Notes: generated by a model from the sequence alone, not told the origin. A stretch of 64,000 bases of DNA from JBAXTZ01 sp041666525 (GCA_041666525.1 JBAYGT010000007.1:56871-120870), one strand, 5' to 3'. Positions 51,666 to 60,923 are shown, counted from the stretch's first letter. Numbers and translations: made by a program.

Positions 51666-52751
51666 ATGGCGTTGTTTCTAATAAAAAATAACCGCGGCTT
51701 CTCTTTACCAATAGTTTTGGGAATAATCGGTTTGCTCGCTGGATTAGCGTTGGGTTATTTAGCAACGGTGCGCAGTGAACTGAGTACAACGCAAGCATTT
51801 TATGAAGGAACCAAGGCAGGTTACTATGCCGAATGCGGCGCACGGGCAGCAGTCAGCAAATTGGCCTATGACGCCGCTTATCGCACGGCGACAAATCGAA
51901 CCCGGATAGCGGCGCTTTTAGATCCGCTGACTGGTTCGTCATATTCTGTAATTTGTTATAATCCGACTTACAGCGCCAGTTCTGATACATATCAGCGTAA
52001 AATCGAGTCCACCGGAAATAATAGTGCTTATGCGTCGCGCACATTGACCCTTTCTCCGGTAACGCTCAGTCCGCCGATGATCGGGTTGGGTAAATACGCG
52101 CTGTTTACCGGTGGTAATATGACGGTATCAAATAATGTTATTGTTACCGGAAGTTTAGCATCAAACGGTACAATAACGCTTGGCAACGGTGCATCGGTCA
52201 GTGATGGTATTTTTCCAAACTATGGGTTCACCGGGTTGGCAGGAATTTTACCAAGTGCTACCAGTTTGTTACCGTACACTGATAGAGAAACTTATTCTGA
52301 AGCATCTCCGGCATTGCCTGCGCCACCAACGGTTAGCGGCGCAATGAGCGTGGGTAGTTACTATTCTTCGGGCGATTGGACGGTGCCGAACAATGCAATA
52401 ATCACTACGTCCGAAGTCGTAACAATATTTGTTAACGGCAATGTCATTTTTGGAAATACCTGTTATCTAACAGGCACTAGCCCCGGTTCATTTGCAATTT
52501 TGGCGACTGGTACAGTAACTTTCGGTAATAACGATGTGTTGACAAAAGCGCTTGTAGTTTGCGGCGGAGTGTTTTCGTTGAATAATAATGCAGCGTTAAG
52601 TGGTGCTATTGTCTGCGGCGGTGAGGCTGCGGTTAATAATAACGGGTTTGGCTTTGATGAGTCTACTTATAGTAATTATTCCGCTCTATTCAACTATCAG
52701 ATTATTGATGTCAGCACTAAGTGGACGGTGACAGTAGGCGGCTATAATTAA
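51666..52751 (+). CDS. PilX-like surface protein 3
   Basis: 361 residues. Gly11 precedes FSLPIVLGIIGLLAGLALGY. YAECGARAAVSKL and SVICYNP match the paralogues. The C-terminal beta-rich half (VVTIFVNGNVIFGNTCYL, then AILATGTVTFGNND) is closest to protein 1 and ends WTVTVGGYN. GGGAGGTGGCGG precedes the ATG. Three tandem PilX-like genes with divergent middles suggest expansion by duplication. No pilus motor, platform or prepilin peptidase gene is near, so assembly must rely on genes elsewhere. hutH follows after 19 bases. Confidence 0.72.
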   Translation: MALFLIKNNRGFSLPIVLGIIGLLAGLALGYLATVRSELSTTQAFYEGTKAGYYAECGARAAVSKLAYDAAYRTATNRTRIAALLDPLTGSSYSVICYNPTYSASSDTYQRKIESTGNNSAYASRTLTLSPVTLSPPMIGLGKYALFTGGNMTVSNNVIVTGSLASNGTITLGNGASVSDGIFPNYGFTGLAGILPSATSLLPYTDRETYSEASPALPAPPTVSGAMSVGSYYSSGDWTVPNNAIITTSEVVTIFVNGNVIFGNTCYLTGTSPGSFAILATGTVTFGNNDVLTKALVVCGGVFSLNNNAALSGAIVCGGEAAVNNNGFGFDESTYSNYSALFNYQIIDVSTKWTVTVGGYN

Positions 52752-52770
52752 TATTTTTAAAGGAGTTAAA

Positions 52771-54294
52771 ATGTTATTACTCGACGGACATTCATTGACA
52801 ACGACCGACGTAGTGCGGGTGGCCCGCGAATACGAACAGGTCGGTATATCGACACACGGTTATGACCAGCTGGAAAAGAGTCGGGCAATAGTCGAAAAGG
52901 TGCTGCAGGAAGAGCGGCCGGTGTATGGTATTTCGACTGGATTTGGCGAGTTCGCCAGTATTTTTATTTCCAAAGACAAGCGCGACAAATTACAACGCAA
53001 TTTGATTCTTAGCCATGCTACCGGTGTCGGTGCTTTCTTGCCGGAAGATGTGGTGCGCGCCTGTATGCTGTTGCGCGCTAATTCGGTGGTTAAAGGTTAC
53101 AGCGGTGTACGCTCCAAAACCGTCGAAGCATTACTGGAACTATTAAATAAAGGTGTCTGCCCGGCGGTTCCCTGTCAGGGATCGGTTGGCGCGAGCGGTG
53201 ATTTGGCGCCGTTGTCACACATTATTTTGGTGTTACTCGGCGAAGGTGAGTGTATTGTTGATGGGCAGGTTGTACCGGCAAGTCATGTACTGGCTGCCAA
53301 AGGCATTGAACCGTTGACGTTACGCGGCAAAGAAGGACTGGGGTTAATTAACGGTACCCAAGTCATGACCGGCATTGGTTGCTTGGTATGGCATGATGCG
53401 GTGCAACTGATGAAGGTGGCTGATATTGCTGCGGCGATGTCGCTCGAAGCACTACGCGGTACGCGGGCGGCGTTTGATGAGCGGATTAATATTGCCCGGC
53501 CGCATAAAGGTCAGGTAGAAACTGGATTTAACATTTTGAAATTAACCGCAGACAGTGAAATTATGGCGTCGCACCGTGACTGCCTTAAGGTGCAGGACGC
53601 TTATTCGCTTCGCTGTGTGCCGCAGGTGCATGGTGCTAGTAAAGATATGGTGCGCCGGTTGCATGAAGTGTTAGAAGTGGAAATAAATTCTGCGACGGAC
53701 AACCCGTTGATTATGCCGGATACCGGCGAAATAATCTCCGGCGGCAACTTTCATGGTCAGCCAATGGCGTTGATGATGGATGCGTTAAAAATTGCTGTTT
53801 GCGAAATTGCCAATATCTCTGAGCGGCGGACAAACCGGCTGGTTGATCCGAGTCTGAGCAATTTGCCGGCGTTTCTCACTGCTTATCCGGGCGTTGACAG
53901 TGGATTTATGATAACTCAATATACCGCAGCATCACTGGTTTCCGAGAACAAGGTGCTCGCACATCCGGCATCGGTAGACAGCATTCCGACCTCGGCTAAT
54001 CAGGAAGACCATGTTTCAATGGGGACGATTGCTGCGCGCCAATGCCGCGATATTTTGGAAAATAGCCGCCATGTAGTAGCAATTGAGCTGCTTGCTGCGG
54101 CGCAGGGCATTGATTTTTTGGAGATGCAATCGGGAAATGGCACGCACGCCGCCTGGCAACATCTGCGGAAATATGTCGAAAAATTGGATGAAGACCGATT
54201 TTTGGCGCCGGACATCCGCAGCGTGTACGCAATCATCCGCGATGAATCGCTGGTGCGGGCGACTGAGGCGGTTGTTGGCGAATTGAGGGTTTAA
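52771..54294 (+). CDS. hutH: Histidine ammonia-lyase
   Basis: 507 residues. It deaminates histidine to urocanate. The self-formed MIO cofactor triad Ala141-Ser142-Gly143 lies in GSVGASGDLAPLSH. YGISTGFGEFA, LRCVPQVHGASKD and NSATDNPLI are the other family blocks. Full length for the family. AAAGGAG precedes the ATG. It follows the third PilX-like gene closely and precedes a cyclodeaminase gene by 2 bases; hutU and hutI are not in the window, so the rest of histidine breakdown is encoded elsewhere. Confidence 0.96.
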   Translation: MLLLDGHSLTTTDVVRVAREYEQVGISTHGYDQLEKSRAIVEKVLQEERPVYGISTGFGEFASIFISKDKRDKLQRNLILSHATGVGAFLPEDVVRACMLLRANSVVKGYSGVRSKTVEALLELLNKGVCPAVPCQGSVGASGDLAPLSHIILVLLGEGECIVDGQVVPASHVLAAKGIEPLTLRGKEGLGLINGTQVMTGIGCLVWHDAVQLMKVADIAAAMSLEALRGTRAAFDERINIARPHKGQVETGFNILKLTADSEIMASHRDCLKVQDAYSLRCVPQVHGASKDMVRRLHEVLEVEINSATDNPLIMPDTGEIISGGNFHGQPMALMMDALKIAVCEIANISERRTNRLVDPSLSNLPAFLTAYPGVDSGFMITQYTAASLVSENKVLAHPASVDSIPTSANQEDHVSMGTIAARQCRDILENSRHVVAIELLAAAQGIDFLEMQSGNGTHAAWQHLRKYVEKLDEDRFLAPDIRSVYAIIRDESLVRATEAVVGELRV

Positions 54295-54296
54295 AT

Positions 54297-54941
54297 ATGT
54301 TTGAACAATATACGTTAAAGCAGCTGGGTGATGAGTTGGCATCGAACAGCCCGACGCCGGGCGGCGGAACTGCGGCGGCGATGTCGGCAATGTTTGGTGC
54401 CGCACTCGTTGAAATGGTAGTAAATTTGTCGCTGGACAAAGCTGAATTAATCGAATACAAACCAACATTGGTTGAAGCACTCAGCCATCTGACCGCGCTG
54501 CGCCAGGAATTAGCGGTGCAGATGGATAAAGACGCTGCAGCATTTGACGCAGTTATGGCAGCGTTTAAATTGCCGAAATCAACAGATGAGGAAAAAATCA
54601 ACCGTACTGCTGCTATCCGGCTGGCATTCTATGAAGCGGCAATGACACCGTTGATGACTGCTACTCAGGCCTGCGCAGTGTTGGAATTGGCAGCCGGACT
54701 ATTAGGCAAGATCAATGAAAATGCCGCGTCGGACTTATTGACTGGCGCTGAATTGTGCTATGCCGGCTTCCGTGGTGCTGCGGCTAATGTGGCAATTAAT
54801 TTGCCATCGGTTAAGGACGAAATAAAGACGGAATTTCTGACGTTTGAGTTAACCCGTTTAAAAACTTTTGCTGCAGATTTTGTCAAGACTGTCCGTGACA
54901 GTTTTCATGAGCAGCCAATGTTTGCGATAATAAAGGAATAG
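54297..54941 (+). CDS. Formiminotetrahydrofolate cyclodeaminase family protein
   Basis: 214 residues. LASNSPTPGGGTAAAMSAMF near the N-terminus is the family signature, followed by a mostly helical protein of the usual size. The enzyme turns 5-formimino-THF into 5,10-methenyl-THF and ammonia, recovering the one-carbon unit from histidine degradation. Its position right after hutH and before folC (folate polyglutamylation) fits that role. The formiminotransferase partner is not in the window. The start is the ATG 2 bases after the hutH stop. Confidence 0.9.
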   Translation: MFEQYTLKQLGDELASNSPTPGGGTAAAMSAMFGAALVEMVVNLSLDKAELIEYKPTLVEALSHLTALRQELAVQMDKDAAAFDAVMAAFKLPKSTDEEKINRTAAIRLAFYEAAMTPLMTATQACAVLELAAGLLGKINENAASDLLTGAELCYAGFRGAAANVAINLPSVKDEIKTEFLTFELTRLKTFAADFVKTVRDSFHEQPMFAIIKE

Positions 54942-54946
54942 TATCG

Positions 54947-56245
54947 ATGAACCATAGCGAATACACAGAAATTTGTTTAATAATCAGCAGCAGACTGTCC
55001 GGTGGCAGTCTGTCTGCTGATTTGCAGTTTGCGGCCATGCGCCGGTTGATGCAGGATTGTGGTAATCCGCAGGACAAGGTTCCGGCGGTTCATATTGCCG
55101 GTACTAACGGTAAAGGTTCGACGGCTGCCTATATCTATAATGTTGCTTATGCTGCCAAACTAAAAACCGGACTGTTCACGTCGCCGCACCTCGAACGCTT
55201 TAACGAGCGGATTGCGGTGGATGGTAATGAAATAAATGATGTTGATTTTGTGCGGTTAGCAAAACTTGTTTTACTGTCGGCCGAACAATTGCAGTTGGCG
55301 TTGAGCGGTTTTGCCGTGCTTACGGCAATGGCGTTCTTGTATTTTACCGAGCAGGGTTGTGATTTGATGGTAATCGAAACCGGACTGGGTGGGCGGTGGG
55401 ATGCGACTAATGTTATCAGCCAACCGCTAGTCAGTGTACTTACTGCGATCGATTATGACCATGTAAAGATCTTGGGTGAATCGCTGGCTGAGATTGCTTT
55501 GGAAAAATGTGGCATCATCAAACCGGGTTGCCTGGTTGTCGCATTACGACAAACCGTTGTCGTTAATAGCGTGATTGAAAAGGAAGCGCGGCGTAATAAC
55601 GCTAACTTACGTTGGTGCAGCCGTGCTGACATAACTGTCATAAATCAAAATCTGACGGCGCAGCGATTTAGTTATACCGACTATGGCGCCTTGACTATTT
55701 CGCTTTTGGGCGATTACCAGTTAACCAATGCGCTGGCCGCGCTGTTAGCGGTTGAGGCAGTGAACCAATCGGGCAAGTTAAAGACGATTACCCGCGAAGC
55801 CATTTGCTGCGGGCTGTCAACCACCCGCTGGCCCGGGCGGTTAGAAGTTATCGTGTTACCAAATCATACGATTATTATTGATGGTGCGCATAATCCGCAA
55901 GGCGCAGGAATGTTGGCAGATTTTGTTAATGCCAATTTCATGGACGCGGCGGCGGTGATCTTTGGCAGTCTGCGAACGAAGGATACCGGCTCAGTAATTG
56001 AATGTTTAAGTAGTATTGCCGCAAGTATTTGCACTGTCAGCGTTGATAATCCGCTGGCGTTGACAGCTGAACAGTTGCGCGAATTGTTTTTGAAATCCGG
56101 AAAAACCGCGACGGCTTGCAGCTCGCTGACGGAGGCGTTCACTGTGGCAATGGCGCAACACCGGCTAATTGTCATTTGCGGTTCGCTGTATTTGATTGCT
56201 GAAGCCCGGCAGTTGGTCACGGCAATGCTGAAAGGAAGTTTATGA
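54947..56245 (+). CDS. folC: Folylpolyglutamate/dihydrofolate synthase
   Basis: 432 residues of the Mur-ligase-like family. The ATP-binding loop is in HIAGTNGKGSTAAYIYN. SPHLERFNERIAVDG, VIETGLGGRWDATNV and DYDHVKILGESLAEIALEKC are characteristic, as are TRWPGRLEVI and IDGAHNPQGAGML in the C-terminal domain. It adds glutamates to folates, and to dihydropteroate if bifunctional. It overlaps queA by 4 bases and shares an operon with the folate-dependent cyclodeaminase gene, which supports a one-carbon theme. Confidence 0.94.
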   Translation: MNHSEYTEICLIISSRLSGGSLSADLQFAAMRRLMQDCGNPQDKVPAVHIAGTNGKGSTAAYIYNVAYAAKLKTGLFTSPHLERFNERIAVDGNEINDVDFVRLAKLVLLSAEQLQLALSGFAVLTAMAFLYFTEQGCDLMVIETGLGGRWDATNVISQPLVSVLTAIDYDHVKILGESLAEIALEKCGIIKPGCLVVALRQTVVVNSVIEKEARRNNANLRWCSRADITVINQNLTAQRFSYTDYGALTISLLGDYQLTNALAALLAVEAVNQSGKLKTITREAICCGLSTTRWPGRLEVIVLPNHTIIIDGAHNPQGAGMLADFVNANFMDAAAVIFGSLRTKDTGSVIECLSSIAASICTVSVDNPLALTAEQLRELFLKSGKTATACSSLTEAFTVAMAQHRLIVICGSLYLIAEARQLVTAMLKGSL

Positions 56246-57288
56246 AACTGACCGATTTTGATTACGATCTTCCAGACGAGTTGATTGCTCAGACGCCGCT
56301 TGAACCGCGTGATAGTTCACGGTTATTGGTTGTGAACCGGAAGTCTGCGGTTATCGAACAGCGGATTTTTGCGGATGCTGTCGATTATATTAATCGGGGT
56401 GATTTGTTGGTATTTAATGATACTCGTGTTATTCCGGCGCGGCTGATTGGGAAAAAGCGGGATACCGGTGCGAAAATCGAAGTGTTTCTTATCACGCCGC
56501 TTGCAGATAATTGCTGGGAAGTGCTGGTAAAACCGGGTAAAAAAGCCCGCATTGGTGCGGTGGTGGAATTTTCCGAACAATTCGGTTGTGAGTTTATTGC
56601 TAACACGGATTTTGGCGGGCGGGTAGCACGATTTGAGTGTGTCGGTGAGTTCGATGACTGTTTGCGTGAATGTGGCGAAGTTCCACTGCCGCCGTATATT
56701 ACTGAGAAGCTTGCGAATAGCGAACGCTATCAGACGGTTTATGCGAAACACAACGGGTCGGTCGCGGCGCCGACCGCCGGACTGCATTTTACGCCGGAGT
56801 TGTTGAAAAAACTGCATAATAACGGCGTGAACATCGCTTATGTAACACTGCATGTCGGCATCGGGACTTTTCGCCCGGTAACTGCTGACGTGGTTACTGA
56901 TCATGTAATGCATTCCGAGAGCTACCATGTTCCCAAACAGACAAAAGAGTTGATCACGCAGACCAAGGCGCGCGGCAACCGCATTATTGCCGTGGGCACG
57001 ACGGCGGTCAGGACGTTGGAATCGGCATATTGTGAGTTATCAATTAGAGATGAGTTGTCGAGTGGTCAAGTAGATGGGGCGTTTAAATCAACAAATATTT
57101 TCATCTATCCGGGTTATAAATTCAAAGTTGTGGACGCGATGATTACCAATTTTCATCTGCCAAAATCCAGCTTGTTAATGCTGGTGTCGGCGTTTGCCGG
57201 ACGCGAAAAAATAATGGCCGCCTATCAGACAGCCATTAATGAGCGTTATCGTTTTTTTAGTTTCGGTGATGCGATGCTGATATATTAA
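56242..57288 (+). CDS. queA: S-adenosylmethionine:tRNA ribosyltransferase-isomerase
   Basis: 348 residues. It builds epoxyqueuosine in tRNA by transferring ribose from SAM. DFDYDLPDELIAQTPLEPRD, VFNDTRVIPARLIG, the diagnostic PTAGLHFTPELL and ITNFHLPKSSLLMLVSAFAG are all present. Full length for the family. The start overlaps the folC stop (ATGA). Ends next to the convergent acyltransferase gene with no bases between. tgt, which usually follows queA, is not here. Confidence 0.96.
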   Translation: MKLTDFDYDLPDELIAQTPLEPRDSSRLLVVNRKSAVIEQRIFADAVDYINRGDLLVFNDTRVIPARLIGKKRDTGAKIEVFLITPLADNCWEVLVKPGKKARIGAVVEFSEQFGCEFIANTDFGGRVARFECVGEFDDCLRECGEVPLPPYITEKLANSERYQTVYAKHNGSVAAPTAGLHFTPELLKKLHNNGVNIAYVTLHVGIGTFRPVTADVVTDHVMHSESYHVPKQTKELITQTKARGNRIIAVGTTAVRTLESAYCELSIRDELSSGQVDGAFKSTNIFIYPGYKFKVVDAMITNFHLPKSSLLMLVSAFAGREKIMAAYQTAINERYRFFSFGDAMLIY

Positions 57289-58380
57289 TTACGATCCTTT
57301 CAGGCAAACGCCGATAATCGGTATTTTTTTTGAAACGATATCCAGACAGTAGGAAAATATCAGCGACAGCGCAAGTGCACTGAGAAAGAATAACGTTGAA
57401 TTAAAAACCGTGAATGTCAGTTGAGCTTTTTGGAACAGGTAGAAGATGAGATACATAAACACAGGGTGGACTAAGTATACCGGATAGGATGCGTCGGCAA
57501 AGAATTTGAGTAGCGCAGTAATTTTTTGATTACGGATTTTGCCTAAAAATGAAAACAGAAAAACGGTTGCAGCGGCCGTATAGATTAATCCTGGCGCACT
57601 CAATTGATGAAAAGTGTTGATGCAATCCAGTAACGTATATGATTTGTAATTAAGATAATAATAGTATTGTCCGACGATATTAATCGCCGCGAACGCAAAT
57701 ACGCCGCAAATCAATTCAAACCGCTGTTCGCAGAAATTGATAAATTGCTGCTTTCGGAGCGCGCAAATTCCGCCGAGAATGAAAATGAAAAAATAGTGCG
57801 CAACCCAGTAACTGACACGGTAACTAATAAGTGTGTCAATCATTGGGTTGTTTGTTTTTATGCTCCAAAGGTAATGCACCGAAAAATAGTTAAACCCCAG
57901 TTGTGCCAAAAACAATAAAATAATTGAGAGCGTCGGACGTTTTGCAAAACAGGGGACGATCATCCGCCATAGCGGCATCAAAATATAAAACCATAATAAC
58001 AGTACCAAAAAATATAGTTGGTAAGAGCCCAAGCCGAATAGTAATTTATACATGAAATTTTGCGGTTGCAAACTGCTATAATCACGGGCGATTAGTAAAT
58101 AGATCATCGACCAGACCATATAGGGAATGAAAATTGATTTGCCGCGTTTACGCAGGAAACTGAAGTAAGAAAACGGTTTGTCCGGATTGTGATTAACGAA
58201 CAGACCGAACGCCGATACAAAAAAGAAGATCGGAATCGAAAATCGTGTCAATATTTCAAACAGCGCAATGAACGCCGGATTGATAGCGCTGTTGCTGAGT
58301 GCATAAGAGCCGCTATGAATCATCAGTACTCCGCACATCGCGACTGCGCGGATATAATCAAGGGTTACAATTCTCTTCAT
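57289..58380 (-). CDS. Acyltransferase 3 family membrane protein
   Basis: 363 residues with about ten hydrophobic segments. IVTLDYIRAVAMCGVLMIHS includes the family's conserved Arg and His near the N-terminus, and FSIPIFFFVSAFGLFVNH is the second typical block. Such proteins transfer acetyl, succinyl or other acyl groups to surface sugars, LPS or peptidoglycan. The acceptor is unknown. AGGAATAG precedes the ATG on the minus strand. It stands alone, convergent with queA and divergent from the ECF S-like gene. Confidence 0.88.
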   Translation of the reverse strand: MKRIVTLDYIRAVAMCGVLMIHSGSYALSNSAINPAFIALFEILTRFSIPIFFFVSAFGLFVNHNPDKPFSYFSFLRKRGKSIFIPYMVWSMIYLLIARDYSSLQPQNFMYKLLFGLGSYQLYFLVLLLWFYILMPLWRMIVPCFAKRPTLSIILLFLAQLGFNYFSVHYLWSIKTNNPMIDTLISYRVSYWVAHYFFIFILGGICALRKQQFINFCEQRFELICGVFAFAAINIVGQYYYYLNYKSYTLLDCINTFHQLSAPGLIYTAAATVFLFSFLGKIRNQKITALLKFFADASYPVYLVHPVFMYLIFYLFQKAQLTFTVFNSTLFFLSALALSLIFSYCLDIVSKKIPIIGVCLKGS

Positions 58381-58452
58381 GCTATTCCTGTCATAAATTC
58401 CGTTGTCCGCGACAAAATCACGGCAACACTATTAAATCGCTGGCTATTATTG

Positions 58453-58458
58453 TATAAT
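58453..58458 (+). promoter_or_regulatory. Candidate -10 of the ECF S-like/hexokinase operon
   Basis: TATAAT at 58453-58458 with a weak TTAAAT 15 bases upstream. It is 29 bases ahead of the ATG at 58488 and GGAG lies between. The spacing is not ideal. Confidence 0.4.
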
Positions 58459-58487
58459 ACTTTTGAAAAAAAATCACGGAGTGTTGG

Positions 58488-58991
58488 ATGGATACAAGAA
58501 AACTTACCTATTCGGCGCTGATTTTGGGCTTGGCGTTAGTGTTTCAGTCGTTGAGAATGATTGTGCCGATTCCACCGTTCATCGCACCGTTTATCATCGG
58601 TAGTCTGGTGAATGCTTGTCTGCTGATTGCTACAACTACAGTTGGTTTGCGTAGCGGGCTGATTATCGCGTTAGTGACACCTTTTGTCGCTTATCTGCAA
58701 GGGCAATTGCCGCTGCCGTTGTTTATTGTGCCGGTTTTTATCGGTAACGCCTTGTTGGTCGGTTGCTACTGGTTGCTGGAACGAAAAGCCCGTGTTGCGG
58801 CCGTTGTGGTAGCAGCGATTGCTAAGACTGTGGCGTTATTTGTTATGTTTAGCGCAATGCTGGCGTTTATCAGTTTACCTTCCAAATTAGCCGCTGCGTT
58901 GATGTTTGCTATGAGTTGGCCCCAGTTGGTTAGCGGCATCTTGGGCGGTGTTGTTGCCATAATCGTTTTGTCCAGAATAAAAAATCGATAG
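58488..58991 (+). CDS. ECF-transporter S-component-like membrane protein
   Basis: 167 residues with five or six hydrophobic segments and little else. The N-terminal TRKLTYSALILGLALVFQSL and size resemble substrate-binding S components of energy-coupling-factor transporters, which bind a vitamin or metal and share the EcfAA'T module. No EcfA or EcfT gene is nearby, as is usual for group II ECF systems. The substrate is not predictable, and the assignment could be wrong. GGAG precedes the ATG. The hexokinase gene begins 9 bases later. Confidence 0.6.
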   Translation: MDTRKLTYSALILGLALVFQSLRMIVPIPPFIAPFIIGSLVNACLLIATTTVGLRSGLIIALVTPFVAYLQGQLPLPLFIVPVFIGNALLVGCYWLLERKARVAAVVVAAIAKTVALFVMFSAMLAFISLPSKLAAALMFAMSWPQLVSGILGGVVAIIVLSRIKNR

Positions 58992-59000
58992 GAGTTTGTG

Positions 59001-60257
59001 ATGAAAGTAACAGAAATTGTTAAGTCGTTTACCATTCCAACTGAAACGCTAAAAACTATTTCGGTGAATTTTGCCGAAGAAATGCGATTAGGTTTGCACG
59101 ACCATTGTGGTTCGTTAAAAATGCTGCCGTCATTTTTGGATGTGCCAAGCGGTGATGAGCACGGAAATTATCTGGCGGTCGATTTTGGTGGTTCCAATGT
59201 CCGGGTGCTGTTGTTGAAAATTGCCGACCGGAAGTTCGAAATCGTCAAGCGCGATGTTTTTTCATTGCGTGACGGTGCTAAGGACTTCACTGCAGCCAAT
59301 GTGCAGGCGGCCGATTTGTTTGATTACATTGTTGCAAAAATTAAAGCGACCATTGATAGTGAAACGAATTACTTTCTCGGGCATACTTTTTCTTTTCCTT
59401 GCCGTCAGGAAGGCGTAAAAACTTCTTATTTGCTAAACTGGACCAAAGAAATCAAGACAGCCGGAGTTGAAGGAAACGATGTGGGCCGGTTGCTGGTGGA
59501 TGCGCTTGTTCGCGGCAACGTCAGCAATGTTGATAACAATGTTATTCTCAACGATACCGTGGGGACGTTACTTGCTGCGGCGATGGCTGACGAAACCGTT
59601 GATATTGGCTCGATTTGCGGCACTGGTCATAATACTTGCTATCGTGAAATGAATTATCCGACGACTGGCGAACCGATGATTGTAAATATGGAGTCCGGAA
59701 ATTTTGACAGACTGGAACAAAACTATTTTGACAAATTATTGGATAGTAAGAGCGGTTCTCCGGGGACGCAGATGTTGGAAAAAATGGTCAGCGGCCATTA
59801 TCTGGGAATGCTTGCCGGTTTGGTACTTAGTGAACACTTCGCGCCGCATGACATCGTTATCAGCAGTGCGGATATTTCTGCAGTGGTTGCCGACGGTGCA
59901 GCGGCAATGCGTACGATTCTTGATGCGCAATTACCGGCTTCGGCAATTAACGATGCGATGGTTGCCGATGCTGCAGAAATAGTTGTTGCGATCGCGGTGC
60001 GTTCGGCACGGTTGGTTGGTGCAACCTTTGCGGCAGTTATTCAGCATAGTGATCCGACAATCAGCCGGAAACATACGATTGCAATCGACGGTTCACTGTA
60101 CGAAAAAATGCCGGATTATCCCGGCAATATTTTGCAGGCAGTTTTGGAAATAATGCCGGATGCGGCAAATAAAGTACGTACTATTCTCAGCAAGGACGGA
60201 TCCGGCGTGGGTGCGGCTATGGCTGCGGCTGCTGCGGCGGGAATAGCAGGAATATAA
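59001..60257 (+). CDS. Hexokinase of the eukaryotic family
   Basis: 418 residues. It phosphorylates hexoses with ATP. All landmarks of the eukaryotic-type hexokinase family appear in order: phosphate loop LAVDFGGSNVRVLLLK, sugar-binding LGHTFSFPCRQ, WTKEIKTAGVEGNDV, catalytic Asp185 in NDTVGTLLAAAM, GTGHNTCYRE, the glucose-contacting MESGNFD (Glu) and adenosine loop SKDGSGVGAAMAAAAA. The usual bacterial ROK signature (Cys-rich zinc motif) is absent. The ATG at 59001 follows AGGAG by 6 bases. With PTS and ABC sugar import in the same window, it would handle unphosphorylated glucose or related sugars. Confidence 0.9.
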   Translation: MKVTEIVKSFTIPTETLKTISVNFAEEMRLGLHDHCGSLKMLPSFLDVPSGDEHGNYLAVDFGGSNVRVLLLKIADRKFEIVKRDVFSLRDGAKDFTAANVQAADLFDYIVAKIKATIDSETNYFLGHTFSFPCRQEGVKTSYLLNWTKEIKTAGVEGNDVGRLLVDALVRGNVSNVDNNVILNDTVGTLLAAAMADETVDIGSICGTGHNTCYREMNYPTTGEPMIVNMESGNFDRLEQNYFDKLLDSKSGSPGTQMLEKMVSGHYLGMLAGLVLSEHFAPHDIVISSADISAVVADGAAAMRTILDAQLPASAINDAMVADAAEIVVAIAVRSARLVGATFAAVIQHSDPTISRKHTIAIDGSLYEKMPDYPGNILQAVLEIMPDAANKVRTILSKDGSGVGAAMAAAAAAGIAGI

Positions 60258-60923
60258 ATGCTGCGCTGTAAAAAAACAGCTGCAGTAATTGTGGCAGTCG
60301 TGTTTATGGTTTCTATGAACATTTGCAGCGCCGGTTTTTTTGAAAGCATGGGTGATTATGGAACGCTGGCGCGGCAAGTGTTGCTTGAGCAATCGCTTCC
60401 GGATTTGCAAAACGGCGTTATGAATATTTCCGATACTACACTCAATCAGATGTTGCAAATTACCGTTGGTGGTGATACGGCAGCAAGCGTTCAGTCGATC
60501 AATGTGCAATTTCATGCTGACAACAAATTGTCGGCTACAATAAAAATAAAACAGGGTGACAGCTACCAAGTTGACGCCAAAATTATTCAGTTTATCCATA
60601 ACAGAACTGAGTCGTTTACGACGCTGCAAGTAGAAAAAATGCAAATTCTGGACGGCGGGTTTTTCAATGGTATGAAAAATATCTTTCTCAGTATGTGCAG
60701 TGTGCAAACACTGGCAAACTGGTATGGAATTCCAAAATTTGAAAATGGCATAAAGGTGAGTGTTTTGGATAACACAGTTACTGTTGATTTTCATGACTGG
60801 TTATATAAGACAAATATTGGTAGTAGCAAGTTTTTGGGTATTAGAGTACTGGATGCTATTAATGTTAAAAAAGTCGAAACAACCGAGCACAATATGAAAG
60901 TTTATGTTAATTTAGCGATATAG
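60258..60923 (+). CDS. Secreted protein of unknown function
   Basis: 221 residues, not recognised. A signal peptide (basic start, hydrophobic 8-20, likely cut at CSA-GFF) suggests a periplasmic location. The rest alternates short strands and helices (LPDLQNGVMNISDTTLNQML, then HADNKLSATIKIKQGDSYQV), reminiscent of small lipid- or envelope-associated beta-proteins, but that is only an impression. The ATG directly follows the hexokinase stop with only AGGAA as ribosome-binding site, so translation is probably coupled. The M16C peptidase gene follows after 15 bases. Confidence 0.7.
   Translation: MLRCKKTAAVIVAVVFMVSMNICSAGFFESMGDYGTLARQVLLEQSLPDLQNGVMNISDTTLNQMLQITVGGDTAASVQSINVQFHADNKLSATIKIKQGDSYQVDAKIIQFIHNRTESFTTLQVEKMQILDGGFFNGMKNIFLSMCSVQTLANWYGIPKFENGIKVSVLDNTVTVDFHDWLYKTNIGSSKFLGIRVLDAINVKKVETTEHNMKVYVNLAI

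Noticed and set aside
60093..60794. A 233-codon open frame on the minus strand opposite the hexokinase gene and the secreted protein gene
   Set aside because: It overlaps two well-supported plus-strand genes, has low-complexity composition and no recognisable motif or good ribosome-binding site.
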